A stretch of 63,349 nt of DNA from an uncultured Acidimicrobiales bacterium. GTDB taxonomy: Bacteria; Actinomycetota; Acidimicrobiia; Acidimicrobiales; SZUA-35. A program made the position numbers and the translations under genes. The stretch spans positions 1-63,349 of the forward strand of contig CALJSB010000147.1 of assembly GCA_937976305.1 (NCBI GenBank). Direction: 5' to 3'. The notes beneath the pieces are model-generated. The model made no database searches and was not told the origin of the DNA. It was given only the letters and a program-made list of their open reading frames with translations. How positions within the stretch are numbered: the stretch's first letter is position 1; each line of letters opens with the position of its first letter. This document shows positions 9,097 to 17,029 of this stretch, in pieces.

Positions 9097-10353
9097 CTAG
9101 GAGCGCAAGGAGAACTGAACAGGCAGGCGCTTGACGCCGTTAATGAAGCTCGACCAGACGTATTCGGTCTCGCCGGCGATCTCAAGCCGATCGAATCGCT
9201 TCACCATCTCGGCCAGCATCGCCTTGGTCTCCAACCGCGCAAGGTGTGCGCCGAGGCAGAAGTGAGCGCCGAAGCCGAACGAGATCTGCGGATTCGGATC
9301 GCGGTCGACTCGGAAGGCAAACGGATCGTCGAACACCCGCTCATCGCGATTGGCAGACAGGTACATCAGCGCAACCTTCTCCCCCACTTCGAGCCGTTGA
9401 CCATGAATCTCGACAGGGGTATGCACCGTTCGGCTCATGTAGTTGACCGGCGCAGCCCACCGCGTGACTTCTTCGACTGCGCTATCGAGGTAGCGATCCG
9501 GGTCCGAGCAGAGCTTGGCCCACTGATCCGGGTTCGACGCCAACGCTTGCACGCCCCACGAGATGTTGTTCCTCGTGGTCTCGTTGCCAGCAACAAAGAG
9601 GAGGATTACGTAGCCGGCGAACTCGTGTGGCGTCAGTTCGCCGGCCTTGACCTGCTCGGTTAACACCGTGGCGAGGTCATCCTTCGGGTCGGCGCCGCGA
9701 ACTTCCGCCAGTTCGAGCGCGTAGGCAGCCATTTCTTCGAGTGCTTGCGTTCTGGCATCGGCGGTTGGCGAATACTCGGGATCGAGGTTCGAGATGGTTG
9801 CGTTCGACCAGCGAAGCAGCTGGTCATGATCGTCGACGGGCGTGCCCATCAGCTCGACAATTGCCGCCATCGGGAACTCAACGGAGAGCCACTCGACCAC
9901 GTCGAAGGTCGCAGAGCCACCGTCGCGATGCGCGCCGATCGCCTTGTCGAGCAGACGACCGGCAAGGTCGTGGTAGTGATCGGTGTACTGCCGCACGACC
10001 TTCGGCGTGAACCGACGGCTCGCCATGAGGCGCATCTCGGTGTGCTTGGGCCGATCGACCATGAGCAGATGGACGACGGCGTCGTGGTCGTGATCGTTGC
10101 GAAGGTTGTGCCCCTCGAAGTTGCCGAAGTGCTCGAGATCACCGCTGATCTGTTTGACGTCTTCGTGGCGTGTGACCACCCACGACTCGCCAACCATGAT
10201 CGGGTCGTCGATGTTCTGCTTGAAGAGCGGCTGGTTGTCGCGCAGCCACTTGTAGGCCTCGTGAGGAGGCCCGTCCTTGTAGGGCACGTTCGCGAGGATC
10301 TCGATGTCGTTCGGATCGAACGGTGCGCCTGTTGTCGGCATGATTGCGGTCAC
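9097..10353 (-). CDS. Cytochrome P450
   Basis: A soluble bacterial P450 of 418 residues. The heme-binding loop FGFGAHFCLGAHLARLE places the thiolate ligand at Cys366; the I-helix oxygen-activation motif appears as AGNETTRN and the K-helix ExxR as EEVTRWAAPV. The N-terminus (YKDGPPHEAYKWLRDNQP) resembles actinobacterial CYP125/CYP142/CYP124-like lipid and steroid hydroxylases, but I cannot assign a substrate. The start is GTG with GAGGAG five bases upstream, a very good ribosome-binding site. No ferredoxin or reductase gene is adjacent, so the electron donors must be encoded elsewhere. Confidence 0.95.
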   Translation of the reverse strand: MTAIMPTTGAPFDPNDIEILANVPYKDGPPHEAYKWLRDNQPLFKQNIDDPIMVGESWVVTRHEDVKQISGDLEHFGNFEGHNLRNDHDHDAVVHLLMVDRPKHTEMRLMASRRFTPKVVRQYTDHYHDLAGRLLDKAIGAHRDGGSATFDVVEWLSVEFPMAAIVELMGTPVDDHDQLLRWSNATISNLDPEYSPTADARTQALEEMAAYALELAEVRGADPKDDLATVLTEQVKAGELTPHEFAGYVILLFVAGNETTRNNISWGVQALASNPDQWAKLCSDPDRYLDSAVEEVTRWAAPVNYMSRTVHTPVEIHGQRLEVGEKVALMYLSANRDERVFDDPFAFRVDRDPNPQISFGFGAHFCLGAHLARLETKAMLAEMVKRFDRLEIAGETEYVWSSFINGVKRLPVQFSLRS

Positions 10354-10417
10354 ATTGTCTCCTCAGTGATCTGGGTCGCTTCAGCGAGGTTGCGGTCGTG
10401 CATCAGTTCAGTTGTCG

Positions 10418-11071
10418 TCAGCTCCAGGAGCTGCCAAAGGTGTCGCGATAGGCCATCTTGGCAGGTGGCTGCCGCGAGATCGATCCGTGCCCTTTGCCTA
10501 CGGGATAGCCGATCGGCACCATGGCGACGGTCGCCCACTCCGGTGGGATGTCGAGTGCCGCCTTGACGTCGTCTTCGCGCAGGCAATGCAACGTGGTGAG
10601 CGTGCAGCCAAGCCCCTCGGCGACACATGCGAGCATCACGTTTTGCACGGCGGGGTAGACACTGCCACCGCCCACCATGCTGATGCGGTCGAGCTTGGCA
10701 TCGGTGATGGCCATCCGCCGAGGATCAGCGACGAACATGAGGATCGCGGGTGCTTCGGCCAAGTGATCGGCGAGGTAGTCGCCGGCGCTAAGGATGCGCT
10801 GCCACTTCTCGAGCTCATCGGCGGGAAGACCTGAGACTCGTTCCATGAATCCCTTGGCGTACTTCGCCCACTCAGGACCGTAGATCTCTGACAGTTCGTG
10901 TTTCTTGGAGTCGTCCTGCACAACGATCACTCGCCATGGCTGTTGGTTTCCCCCCGTCGGGCTCCAACACCCAGCCTGCAGGACTCGCTCAAGCACGTCG
11001 TCCGGAACGGGATCGGGACGCAGCCGGCGTACCGCTCGCAGGGTGCTCATCGTTTCGTAGAGGTCTGCCAC
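10418..11071 (-). CDS. Nitroreductase-family flavoprotein
   Basis: FMN-dependent NAD(P)H oxidoreductase of 217 residues. The opening TMSTLRAVRRLRPDPVPDDVLERVLQAG and WSPTGGNQQPWRVIVVQD are the classical nitroreductase FMN-phosphate and dimer segments, and the C-terminal half has PAVQNVMLACVAEGLGCTLTT and VAMVPIGYPVGK. The natural substrate cannot be inferred. The GTG start has a TAGCAA box 6 bases upstream, a degenerate version of the leaderless promoter seen elsewhere here. Lies 64 bases upstream of the P450 gene on the same strand and could be cotranscribed with it. Confidence 0.92.
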   Translation of the reverse strand: MADLYETMSTLRAVRRLRPDPVPDDVLERVLQAGCWSPTGGNQQPWRVIVVQDDSKKHELSEIYGPEWAKYAKGFMERVSGLPADELEKWQRILSAGDYLADHLAEAPAILMFVADPRRMAITDAKLDRISMVGGGSVYPAVQNVMLACVAEGLGCTLTTLHCLREDDVKAALDIPPEWATVAMVPIGYPVGKGHGSISRQPPAKMAYRDTFGSSWS

Positions 11072-11094
11072 GCCACGTTGCTAGCACGACGGAG

Positions 11095-11412
11095 TCAGAA
11101 CAGGAACGCCGACAGCCAGATCACGCTCATGCCGGCGAGCAGGGTGAGAATCAGGTTCTTGGTCTTCCAGGCGACGAAGCTGGCCACGGCAACACCAGCG
11201 AGGCGCGAGACTTCGATGTCGGACGCACCACCGTCACCAGCCAGGATCGTGACGACAAGAGCGCTCAGCACGGCGGGACCAACGTTGCGGAGGACAGCTT
11301 GCACCGACTCGGGCAAGATTCGTTGCGAGAGAACGAGGATCAAACCAGCCCGCGAGAAGTACGTGAAGAAACCAACGGCCAGGACGGCGGAGAGAGCGGC
11401 TGGCGTACTCAC
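11095..11412 (-). CDS. azlD: AzlD-type branched-chain amino acid exporter small subunit
   Basis: A 105-residue membrane protein with three to four hydrophobic segments (FFTYFSRAGLILV, AVLSALVVTILAG, LAGVAVASFVAW, LILTLLAGMSVIWL). This size and the RxxxPExVxxxLRxVxPAxLxA pattern match the AzlD family, the small partner of AzlC in branched-chain amino acid or azaleucine export. The GTG start overlaps the azlC stop as GTGA, consistent with a stoichiometric two-subunit complex. Confidence 0.92.
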   Translation of the reverse strand: MSTPAALSAVLAVGFFTYFSRAGLILVLSQRILPESVQAVLRNVGPAVLSALVVTILAGDGGASDIEVSRLAGVAVASFVAWKTKNLILTLLAGMSVIWLSAFLF

Positions 11413-12113
11413 GTTGAGGTCGGCTCCGAACGCTCAACCAGCCAGGCTGCGAACACCCCGGCAAAGGCGCCGACGAGCAACCCGAGCCGGTTTGGCAGTC
11501 CGAGCGTTGCAGCGCACGTGATCGCAGCCACCACCACGGCCACTGCCGCCGGACGTCGCGTCACACCCAAAACAGCGAGGCCGGCAAACATCAGTGCTGG
11601 GGCAGCGCCGAGCTGCCATGACTCTGGCACGGCGGCACCAGCCACGAGACCGACCGTGAGGAAGAGATGCCAGCCCAGAAAGAAGAAGGCACCAGTGGCG
11701 AGGTAGTAACGCCGGAACGATCGCCCAGACAGCTGCGGTAGCCGACCCATCATGGCAAAAACCTGGTCGACCAGCAGATAGGGCGCCCACCAGCGGAACC
11801 AACGAGGCTGGTCGGCAAACCGAGGACTGATGGCCGCCGAATACATGAAGTGTCGCGTGTTGATGATCGCGCCAGTCAGCACGAGAGTGAACCACGACAC
11901 TGAGCCGGCCAGCGTGATCGTTGCGAACTGAGCCGAGCCGGCCCAAATCACCGGTGATGAGATGATCCCGACCCACCGGGGCATCGCCGATTCGTTGATG
12001 GCAATGCCAACGATGAATGCGAACGGGATCGCAGGGAGAAAGATGGGGAAAGCGTCGAGCCAGGCCCGACGAATGATCGTCGCCCGTGAGGAGTTCTCGC
12101 TGAGCTCAGACAC
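11409..12113 (-). CDS. azlC: AzlC-type branched-chain amino acid exporter large subunit
   Basis: A 234-residue integral membrane protein. Conserved AzlC features are LDAFPIFLPAIPFAFIVGIA near the N-terminus, SSPVIWAGSAQFATITLA and NTRHFMYSAAISPRF in the first half, followed by several hydrophobic helices. With AzlD it forms an exporter for branched-chain amino acids. Starts at GTG 12113; no strong Shine-Dalgarno is visible. Lies 14 bases downstream of the aldolase gene, so the three genes may be cotranscribed. Confidence 0.93.
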   Translation of the reverse strand: MSELSENSSRATIIRRAWLDAFPIFLPAIPFAFIVGIAINESAMPRWVGIISSPVIWAGSAQFATITLAGSVSWFTLVLTGAIINTRHFMYSAAISPRFADQPRWFRWWAPYLLVDQVFAMMGRLPQLSGRSFRRYYLATGAFFFLGWHLFLTVGLVAGAAVPESWQLGAAPALMFAGLAVLGVTRRPAAVAVVVAAITCAATLGLPNRLGLLVGAFAGVFAAWLVERSEPTST

Positions 12114-12127
12114 TCCCGCCCGAGCTG

Positions 12128-13015
12128 TCAGGTGATCGAGGCCGAGTGGATCGACGCAATCGTTGCATCGAGCGTGGCGTCGAACTCTTCGGCGCTCTGC
12201 TGGGCAGAGAGACCCTCGGCAAGCGCTCGCGAGAAGCTTGCGATCATGCCGCTGTTGCGAGAGAGCCGAGCATTGGCCTCGTCACGGCTGTAGCCACCGG
12301 AAAGGGCAACAACCTTCAAGACATTCGGGTGGGCGATGAGCTCGCTGTAGAAGTTGTCTTGTTCGGGAAGGGTCAACTTCAACATGATGATCTCATCCGC
12401 GCTCAGCGCGTTGCACTGCTCGAGCAGCGACGCGGCGAGAAGGGCTTCAGCCTCAGCCTTTTCTGGGCTGTTGATGTCAACCTCGGGCTCGATGATCGGC
12501 ACGAGTCCGTGGCCGATGATCTGCTTGCCGACCTCGAACTGCTGAGCCACGACTGCATCGACGCCGGCCGGGTTTGCCATCTTGACGACAGAACGCATCT
12601 TGGTCCCAAACACGTTCTTCGAAACGGCGCGCTCGAGCAGCGCATCGAGGCCAGGGTTTGGATTCATGACCTGGGCGCCGTCGACCTCGTCGGCGAGGCC
12701 CTTGTCGGTTTTGAGAAAGGGAACGACCTTGTTGTTTGCCCACAGGTAGTCGGCCGTGTCGACGCCCTCGACCTGTCGATCCATCGTCATTTCAAAGAGG
12801 ATGGCACCCACGACACGATCGCCAGTGAACGCTGGGCTCGTGATGATGCGGCTCCGCATGGCGTGCACGAGATCGAACATCTCGTCGTCACCGCTGTAGG
12901 CGCTTTCCTCGACGCCGTAGGCCGCAAGCGCCTTCGGGGTGCTGCCACCGCTTTGGTCGAGGGCGGCGATGAAACCATTGCCGGTGCGAATGTGTTCGAG
13001 CTGTTCTGAGTTCAT
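12128..13015 (-). CDS. fda: Class I fructose-bisphosphate aldolase
   Basis: Schiff-base aldolase cleaving fructose-1,6-bisphosphate to DHAP and glyceraldehyde-3-phosphate. The 295-residue protein is a near full-length match to the staphylococcal-type class I enzyme: [77 protein letters not shown] and [15 protein letters not shown]. The lysine in MLKLTLP is the likely Schiff-base residue. The ATG at 13015 gives the family N-terminus MNSEQLEHI; the longer upstream frame has no similarity. Divergent from the NTF2-like gene at 13142. Confidence 0.96.
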   Translation of the reverse strand: MNSEQLEHIRTGNGFIAALDQSGGSTPKALAAYGVEESAYSGDDEMFDLVHAMRSRIITSPAFTGDRVVGAILFEMTMDRQVEGVDTADYLWANNKVVPFLKTDKGLADEVDGAQVMNPNPGLDALLERAVSKNVFGTKMRSVVKMANPAGVDAVVAQQFEVGKQIIGHGLVPIIEPEVDINSPEKAEAEALLAASLLEQCNALSADEIIMLKLTLPEQDNFYSELIAHPNVLKVVALSGGYSRDEANARLSRNSGMIASFSRALAEGLSAQQSAEEFDATLDATIASIHSASIT

Positions 13016-13129
13016 GATGAGCGTCGTCCCATTGGTGTTGAAGGTCGAACCATCGATCGTAAGCCCGATCGGGTCTGGAAACGTCGCAATGTGCCCAATC
13101 CGACTTCCCTGACGCGACCCCCAGCCGAA

Positions 13130-13135
13130 TACCCT
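13130..13135 (+). promoter_or_regulatory. -10 box TACCCT of leaderless gene at 13142
   Basis: TACCCT is followed by exactly 6 bases and then the ATG at 13142. The spacing means the transcript would start at or within a base of the start codon. There is no Shine-Dalgarno. Confidence 0.65.
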
Positions 13136-13141
13136 GCCGGG

Positions 13142-13552
13142 ATGGCGTCCTCTCCTCAGAACGAGATCCAAGAGGTCCTCAGCGTCAACCAAGCCTTCTA
13201 TACCGCCCATGAGCAGCGCGACATTGACGCCATGGACGAGATTTGGGATCACGGCGCCAGCACGGCATGCATCCACCCGGGCTGGCCAATTCTGAGGGGC
13301 TGGGAAGCCGTTCGCGAGTCATGGGTTCGCATCTTTGCCGGACCGGTCCGCAATCAATTCATCCTTACCAACGCGACCGCATCGGTGCGGGGCACGATGG
13401 CGTGGATCACGCTGGACGAGAACCTGATGGACCGAGCAAACACCGGCACCATCGCAGCGACGAACCTGTTCGTTCGGTCGTCCGCCGGCTGGAAACTGGT
13501 GTTGCATCACGGCTCGCCGGTGGCACCGAGGATGCGCAGCGAACCGGGCTGA
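13142..13552 (+). CDS. SnoaL/NTF2-like fold protein
   Basis: A 136-residue single-domain protein of the SnoaL-like/NTF2 superfamily. It shows the family order: [20 protein letters not shown] helices, [28 protein letters not shown], then beta strands ending [22 protein letters not shown]. These small cone-shaped folds often bind hydrophobic ligands or act as isomerases; no specific function can be assigned. I chose the ATG at 13142 over an upstream GTG because a TACCCT box lies 6 bases before it. Divergently oriented from the aldolase gene. Confidence 0.88.
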   Translation: MASSPQNEIQEVLSVNQAFYTAHEQRDIDAMDEIWDHGASTACIHPGWPILRGWEAVRESWVRIFAGPVRNQFILTNATASVRGTMAWITLDENLMDRANTGTIAATNLFVRSSAGWKLVLHHGSPVAPRMRSEPG

Positions 13553-13585
13553 TACGCCACAGAGCTCGCGCCAACTGAGAGGTTG

Positions 13586-14380
13586 TCAGCTCGGCAGCGG
13601 GGCTGAAGCCGTGACGACGCCAGGACTGAGTACACCGTGGTGCCCATCAGCACCGGGACTCGGGGCCCAAAGTGCTCCGGTGGGCGCATCGACGGTGGGG
13701 AGCTCGAGGGCGGCGCCAGCACCTTCCTCGGTGAGAATCCAAGCGCGACCGCCCGCAGGGCTGACTCGTAAGGCGATCGCCTCTGGATGCCAGGCCCTGA
13801 TCAACCGACCGAGCGTGGACGCAGGAGCCTGATCAACTCGGGTGTGCATGGGACCAGCGACCAGCAGCGCGAACGCCTTGGGCATCGTGTCCATCACCGA
13901 GAGGACATTCGACGCCATCACTTCGTCTCGGGGCTGTTCGAGAACCCCAAGCATGTCGAGCGGCACCGGTGATCCCGGGGCGACCCATGGCCCGTCCATC
14001 GCGACAACCTCGAGCCGTTGCTCATCGCCCTTCGCCAGGTGGGTCTTTCGTGCCGACAGGTGGCCGAGCAACTCGACAACGGCGGTGGTCGACCGTCCGT
14101 CCTGGTACTGCGGAGACCGGCGAAAGAACGGGCCGATGTCCTCTAGATCTTCGGTCATCGGGATCTCGAGGCCCACCACAACGTCGAGTCCGATCAAGAG
14201 TGCGCGGCCGACGATCAGCTCGATCAGTTGAGGAAGCTCGTTTGTGCCGGGGACCTCTCCGAGCAGCACGACCGATCGCTTGGCGATGAGCACGTCGAGA
14301 TCGTCAAGGCACCGTTGCAGCGCCTCCGAAGGCGGCGGGCGGTCTTGGTCGAGTTCCACCACCGGTAGCCTGCACCACAT
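13586..14380 (-). CDS. ChaN/TIKI-like domain protein, function unknown
   Basis: A 264-residue protein (257 if it starts at GTG 14359). The core shows SVVLLGEVPGTNELPQ, VVVGLEIPMTEDLE and a late segment FALLVAGPMHTR, a layout like the ChaN-like/TIKI superfamily where an early LGExHGT and a late GxxH contribute catalytic or metal-binding residues. Here the early histidine is replaced (GEVPGTNE), so activity is uncertain. No signal peptide is seen. The ATG start lies in a CATG shared with the divergent FMN-reductase start; GTG 14359, preceded by a CAGGCT box at 7 bases, is a reasonable alternative. Confidence 0.72.
   Translation of the reverse strand: MWCRLPVVELDQDRPPPSEALQRCLDDLDVLIAKRSVVLLGEVPGTNELPQLIELIVGRALLIGLDVVVGLEIPMTEDLEDIGPFFRRSPQYQDGRSTTAVVELLGHLSARKTHLAKGDEQRLEVVAMDGPWVAPGSPVPLDMLGVLEQPRDEVMASNVLSVMDTMPKAFALLVAGPMHTRVDQAPASTLGRLIRAWHPEAIALRVSPAGGRAWILTEEGAGAALELPTVDAPTGALWAPSPGADGHHGVLSPGVVTASAPLPS
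14366..14371 (+). promoter_or_regulatory. -10 box TAGCCT of leaderless gene at 14379
   Basis: TAGCCT precedes the ATG at 14379 by 7 bases, with no Shine-Dalgarno. It lies within the possible 5' part of the divergent ChaN-like gene. Confidence 0.5.
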
Positions 14381-14915
14381 GGCAAAAATCGTCACATTCA
14401 GCGGCAGTGTCCGCGTCGGCTCAGTCAACACCGCACTCCTCAACTCTGCAGCAGCGTTCGCTACAGCAGCAGGCCACGAAGTCGATGCGATCGATCTCGG
14501 CGCAGCCCAGCTACCCCTCTACGACGGCGACGTCCAGGCAAATCACGGCATTCCGATGGCGGCACAAGCCATGGCCGAACGAATTGCGAGTGCCGACGGA
14601 GTTTTGATCGCCAGCCCTGAGTACAACGGTGGCCCGTCGCCCCTGCTCAAGAACACCATCGATTGGGTGACGCGAGTTGAGATGACGCTGTTCGCCGGGA
14701 AGCACATTGGCCTCCTTGCCGCCTCGCCAGGAGGTGGCGGCGGCGCCCACGGACTCGGCATCGTCACGCAGATCTTCACGTACATGCAGTGCGATCTGCA
14801 TGACGAGACCTTCACGCTTCCCAAGGCATTCGAGGTCATCGCCGATGGCGAGGTCGGCGGCGATGACGCCGACCGTCTCTCGGCATGGGTCGATGCCTAC
14901 GTCGCGCACCTCTAG
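14379..14915 (+). CDS. NADPH-dependent FMN reductase family protein
   Basis: A flavodoxin-like-fold reductase of 178 residues. The N-terminal FSGSVRVGSVNTALLN is the FMN phosphate loop (GSxRxxSxN) and GVLIASPEYNGGPSPLLKNTIDW is the diagnostic second motif of the NADPH-dependent FMN/azo/quinone reductase family. GGGGGAHGLGIVTQIFTYM follows. Probably a cytosolic quinone or flavin reductase; substrate unknown. Start chosen from the conserved N-terminus and the TAGCCT box upstream. Confidence 0.93.
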   Translation: MAKIVTFSGSVRVGSVNTALLNSAAAFATAAGHEVDAIDLGAAQLPLYDGDVQANHGIPMAAQAMAERIASADGVLIASPEYNGGPSPLLKNTIDWVTRVEMTLFAGKHIGLLAASPGGGGGAHGLGIVTQIFTYMQCDLHDETFTLPKAFEVIADGEVGGDDADRLSAWVDAYVAHL

Positions 14916-14927
14916 GGCGAGCGTTCC

Positions 14928-14999
14928 TCAGGCACCGACGGCGAGTCGTTGGGGTGCGACCGAACGTCCTGACTTGAGCGCGACTTCGAACCCCTGCAT
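14928..14999 (-). CDS. Candidate 23-residue small protein
   Basis: A 24-codon ORF not recognised as any known family. It begins MQGFEVALKSG and ends RLAVGA. The evidence for translation is the textbook ribosome-binding site AAGGAG five bases before the ATG, one of the best in the window, in an otherwise empty 196-base gap. The peptide is short, net basic and has no signal or membrane segment. It lies 112 bases downstream of the metalloprotease gene on the same strand and convergent with the FMN reductase. It could be a small regulatory peptide or a decayed gene start. Confidence 0.4.
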   Translation of the reverse strand: MQGFEVALKSGRSVAPQRLAVGA

Positions 15000-15004
15000 G
15001 TTGT

Positions 15005-15010
15005 CTCCTT
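15005..15010 (-). promoter_or_regulatory. Strong Shine-Dalgarno before 23-codon ORF
   Basis: AAGGAG with a 5-base spacer (ACAAC) before the ATG at 14999. The P450 gene has a closely similar GAGGAG-ACAAT arrangement. Confidence 0.5.
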
Positions 15011-15111
15011 GTTCGCTCTGTGATGCGTGGCGTGTGGTGTGGACCATCGTGCCGATGACCAGTGACACCGAAGAAGAGACAGTGACGCTCGGGAAGCGAC
15101 AGGCGAGCGGA

Positions 15112-16932
15112 TCAGGTGCCGGTCAGGCCCTTGAATTCGTCTGATTGACTGAAGAACAACATCACTTCGCCGCGGGTGAAGCCGCCGGAGTTGAGTTGAT
15201 TGACCCAAAACGCATACCCGACTGGTTCCGGGCTCCGACTCAGCACATTGTTGTAGATGAGCGTCACAAACTGATCGTTGTTCAGAGATCCATACGTTGC
15301 GTCGAACTCAGCGCCAGTGGCGAAGAAGTCCGAGATCCGGGCCAGCGACCAGCCCTCATTGACGTGGGTGTCAAACCAGAAACCAAAGCCTGCGAGATCG
15401 GGATAGCGAAGGAAGTAGGCGCAGTACAACCGATACACCGAGGCGTTCACTTCGTTGGTGGTATTGAAGATCGGATTGACTGGCGCCTGCCGACAGTTCG
15501 TATAGGTGGGAGCCGCGGCGTTGGTCGACGTCACTGTGAGCACCACCGGGCTCGACGTGCCACCCGTGCCCACGCCGAAGATCGAGATCGTATAGGTGCC
15601 GGCCGGGAGGTAGCCGGGGACGGTGATCGACCGATCTGTCGCAGCAACCGTCGTCGTTGCGATCGTGGATGGCCCCTGCTTGATGACAACTCGCCATTGT
15701 GCTGCGGGCGGGTTGGCTGTTCCAGTGTTCGGCGAGACAGCAACTGTTGTCGATCCCGGGCCAATGTTCGCTGACGACACGTTGGGTGCGGCCGGCGCCG
15801 CCTTGATGTGCCAGCCGGCGGCTTCCATGCCACCGAGGACAACGGCGTCGATCTCATATGAGGTCTCTCCGTTGTATTGCGTCGGTGTCATCACTGAGCC
15901 GGCCGCGCCGGTGAAGCCGGAGTAGGTCGCTTCGTCGAAGTGGGACATCGACGAGCCACCCTGGTAAGAGGTCGGGTCGTAGATTCGTTCCCAGGTGCCG
16001 TCGAGATTCAGGAACCATGCTTGACCGGTGGTCACCGACGGGCTGCTGATGGTTTGCCTCGGTGCCGATGGGCCGGCGCCGCCGCCAGATGCAAGGTCGT
16101 AGAAGAGCCTCGCATCAAACGAAGTGTGAGGGTCGCCGGCCGCAGAAGAAGGATTGAAGCTGCTCGAGAATCCGAGTCCATGCCCAATCTCGTGAAGCAT
16201 CGTGGCATAGAGCGAGTATTGGCTCGAAGAAATTGGTCCGCTCAGCTGGGAGCTCCAGTTGATGTTCGAGTTGACGATGATGCGAATGTCGGGGCTTCCG
16301 GGGAATTGGTCGCCACCGAGCGATGCGTTGAGGAGCGCCGTCGGCATCGTCGAGCCATCGCTCAGAATCACAAATGCATGCGAGGTCGAAGCCAACGCCG
16401 AGCCGCTCATGGCGACGTACTCGATCTGGACATCAATCCGGCCACTGTTCATGTCGACACTGCTGGCCCACGCTTCCATCGTGGCGTCGATGACCGCACG
16501 CTCTGCTGCCGGAATGCCGGCGGTCAGGTAGTTGATCGAGAAGTCGTTTGCTCCAAACGAGTAGGCCGGGTCGGTGAAGTTGGGATCGCCACCCTGACCG
16601 GCCTGACCCACCGTCGGCTCGCCGACGACTTCGAGTTCGTTTTCGGCGATTGTCAGCTCGAGCGGGTTCGGTGGGTCTGCAAAGTCGATGTGGAAGTCGG
16701 TCCATTCCGGATCCGACACGTCTTCGTCTGCGAGCTCGGCGAGCCTCACCTCCGCTGGCGAAACCTCGAGGAAGTGTTGGCTGATGACGGGTTCAGAAAC
16801 AACCGGGATCTGGGTAGACAGCTCGCCCGTCGGGCCGCCTGATGACGGCACTTGGGCAGCCGCAACACCCCCGGCCGTCGCCACGAACGCGGCGATGGTC
16901 ACCGCAAGGTTGGTTCCGAATCTGCTGCCCAC
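15112..16932 (-). CDS. Secreted zinc metalloprotease with C-terminal DUF4214 module
   Basis: A 606-residue exported protein. Residues 1 to about 26 are a signal peptide (LAVTIAAFVATAGGVAAAQ). The catalytic region has a zinc site HEIGHGLGFSSSF with His247 and His251; this HExxHxxGF form lacks the classical third metzincin histidine at the usual spacing, so the third ligand is unassigned. Around residues 385-475 is an Ig/FN3-like segment (PAAPNVSSANIGPGSTTVAV onward). The last about 125 residues form a DUF4214 module starting TNCRQAPVNPIFNTTNE, closely similar to the C-terminus of the FG-GAP protein at 56593-58680. Start is GTG 16932. Probably acts at the cell surface or outside the cell on an unknown substrate. 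Confidence 0.88.
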   Translation of the reverse strand: MGSRFGTNLAVTIAAFVATAGGVAAAQVPSSGGPTGELSTQIPVVSEPVISQHFLEVSPAEVRLAELADEDVSDPEWTDFHIDFADPPNPLELTIAENELEVVGEPTVGQAGQGGDPNFTDPAYSFGANDFSINYLTAGIPAAERAVIDATMEAWASSVDMNSGRIDVQIEYVAMSGSALASTSHAFVILSDGSTMPTALLNASLGGDQFPGSPDIRIIVNSNINWSSQLSGPISSSQYSLYATMLHEIGHGLGFSSSFNPSSAAGDPHTSFDARLFYDLASGGGAGPSAPRQTISSPSVTTGQAWFLNLDGTWERIYDPTSYQGGSSMSHFDEATYSGFTGAAGSVMTPTQYNGETSYEIDAVVLGGMEAAGWHIKAAPAAPNVSSANIGPGSTTVAVSPNTGTANPPAAQWRVVIKQGPSTIATTTVAATDRSITVPGYLPAGTYTISIFGVGTGGTSSPVVLTVTSTNAAAPTYTNCRQAPVNPIFNTTNEVNASVYRLYCAYFLRYPDLAGFGFWFDTHVNEGWSLARISDFFATGAEFDATYGSLNNDQFVTLIYNNVLSRSPEPVGYAFWVNQLNSGGFTRGEVMLFFSQSDEFKGLTGT

Positions 16933-17029
16933 GCATGCTGAATCGGTCGATTCGGCACGAAGCTTGAGCAGTCACAGGCGGCGCCGGGTTTCCATCGCAC
17001 GATCACGCGGAAACGTTGTCGTGAGAGGC

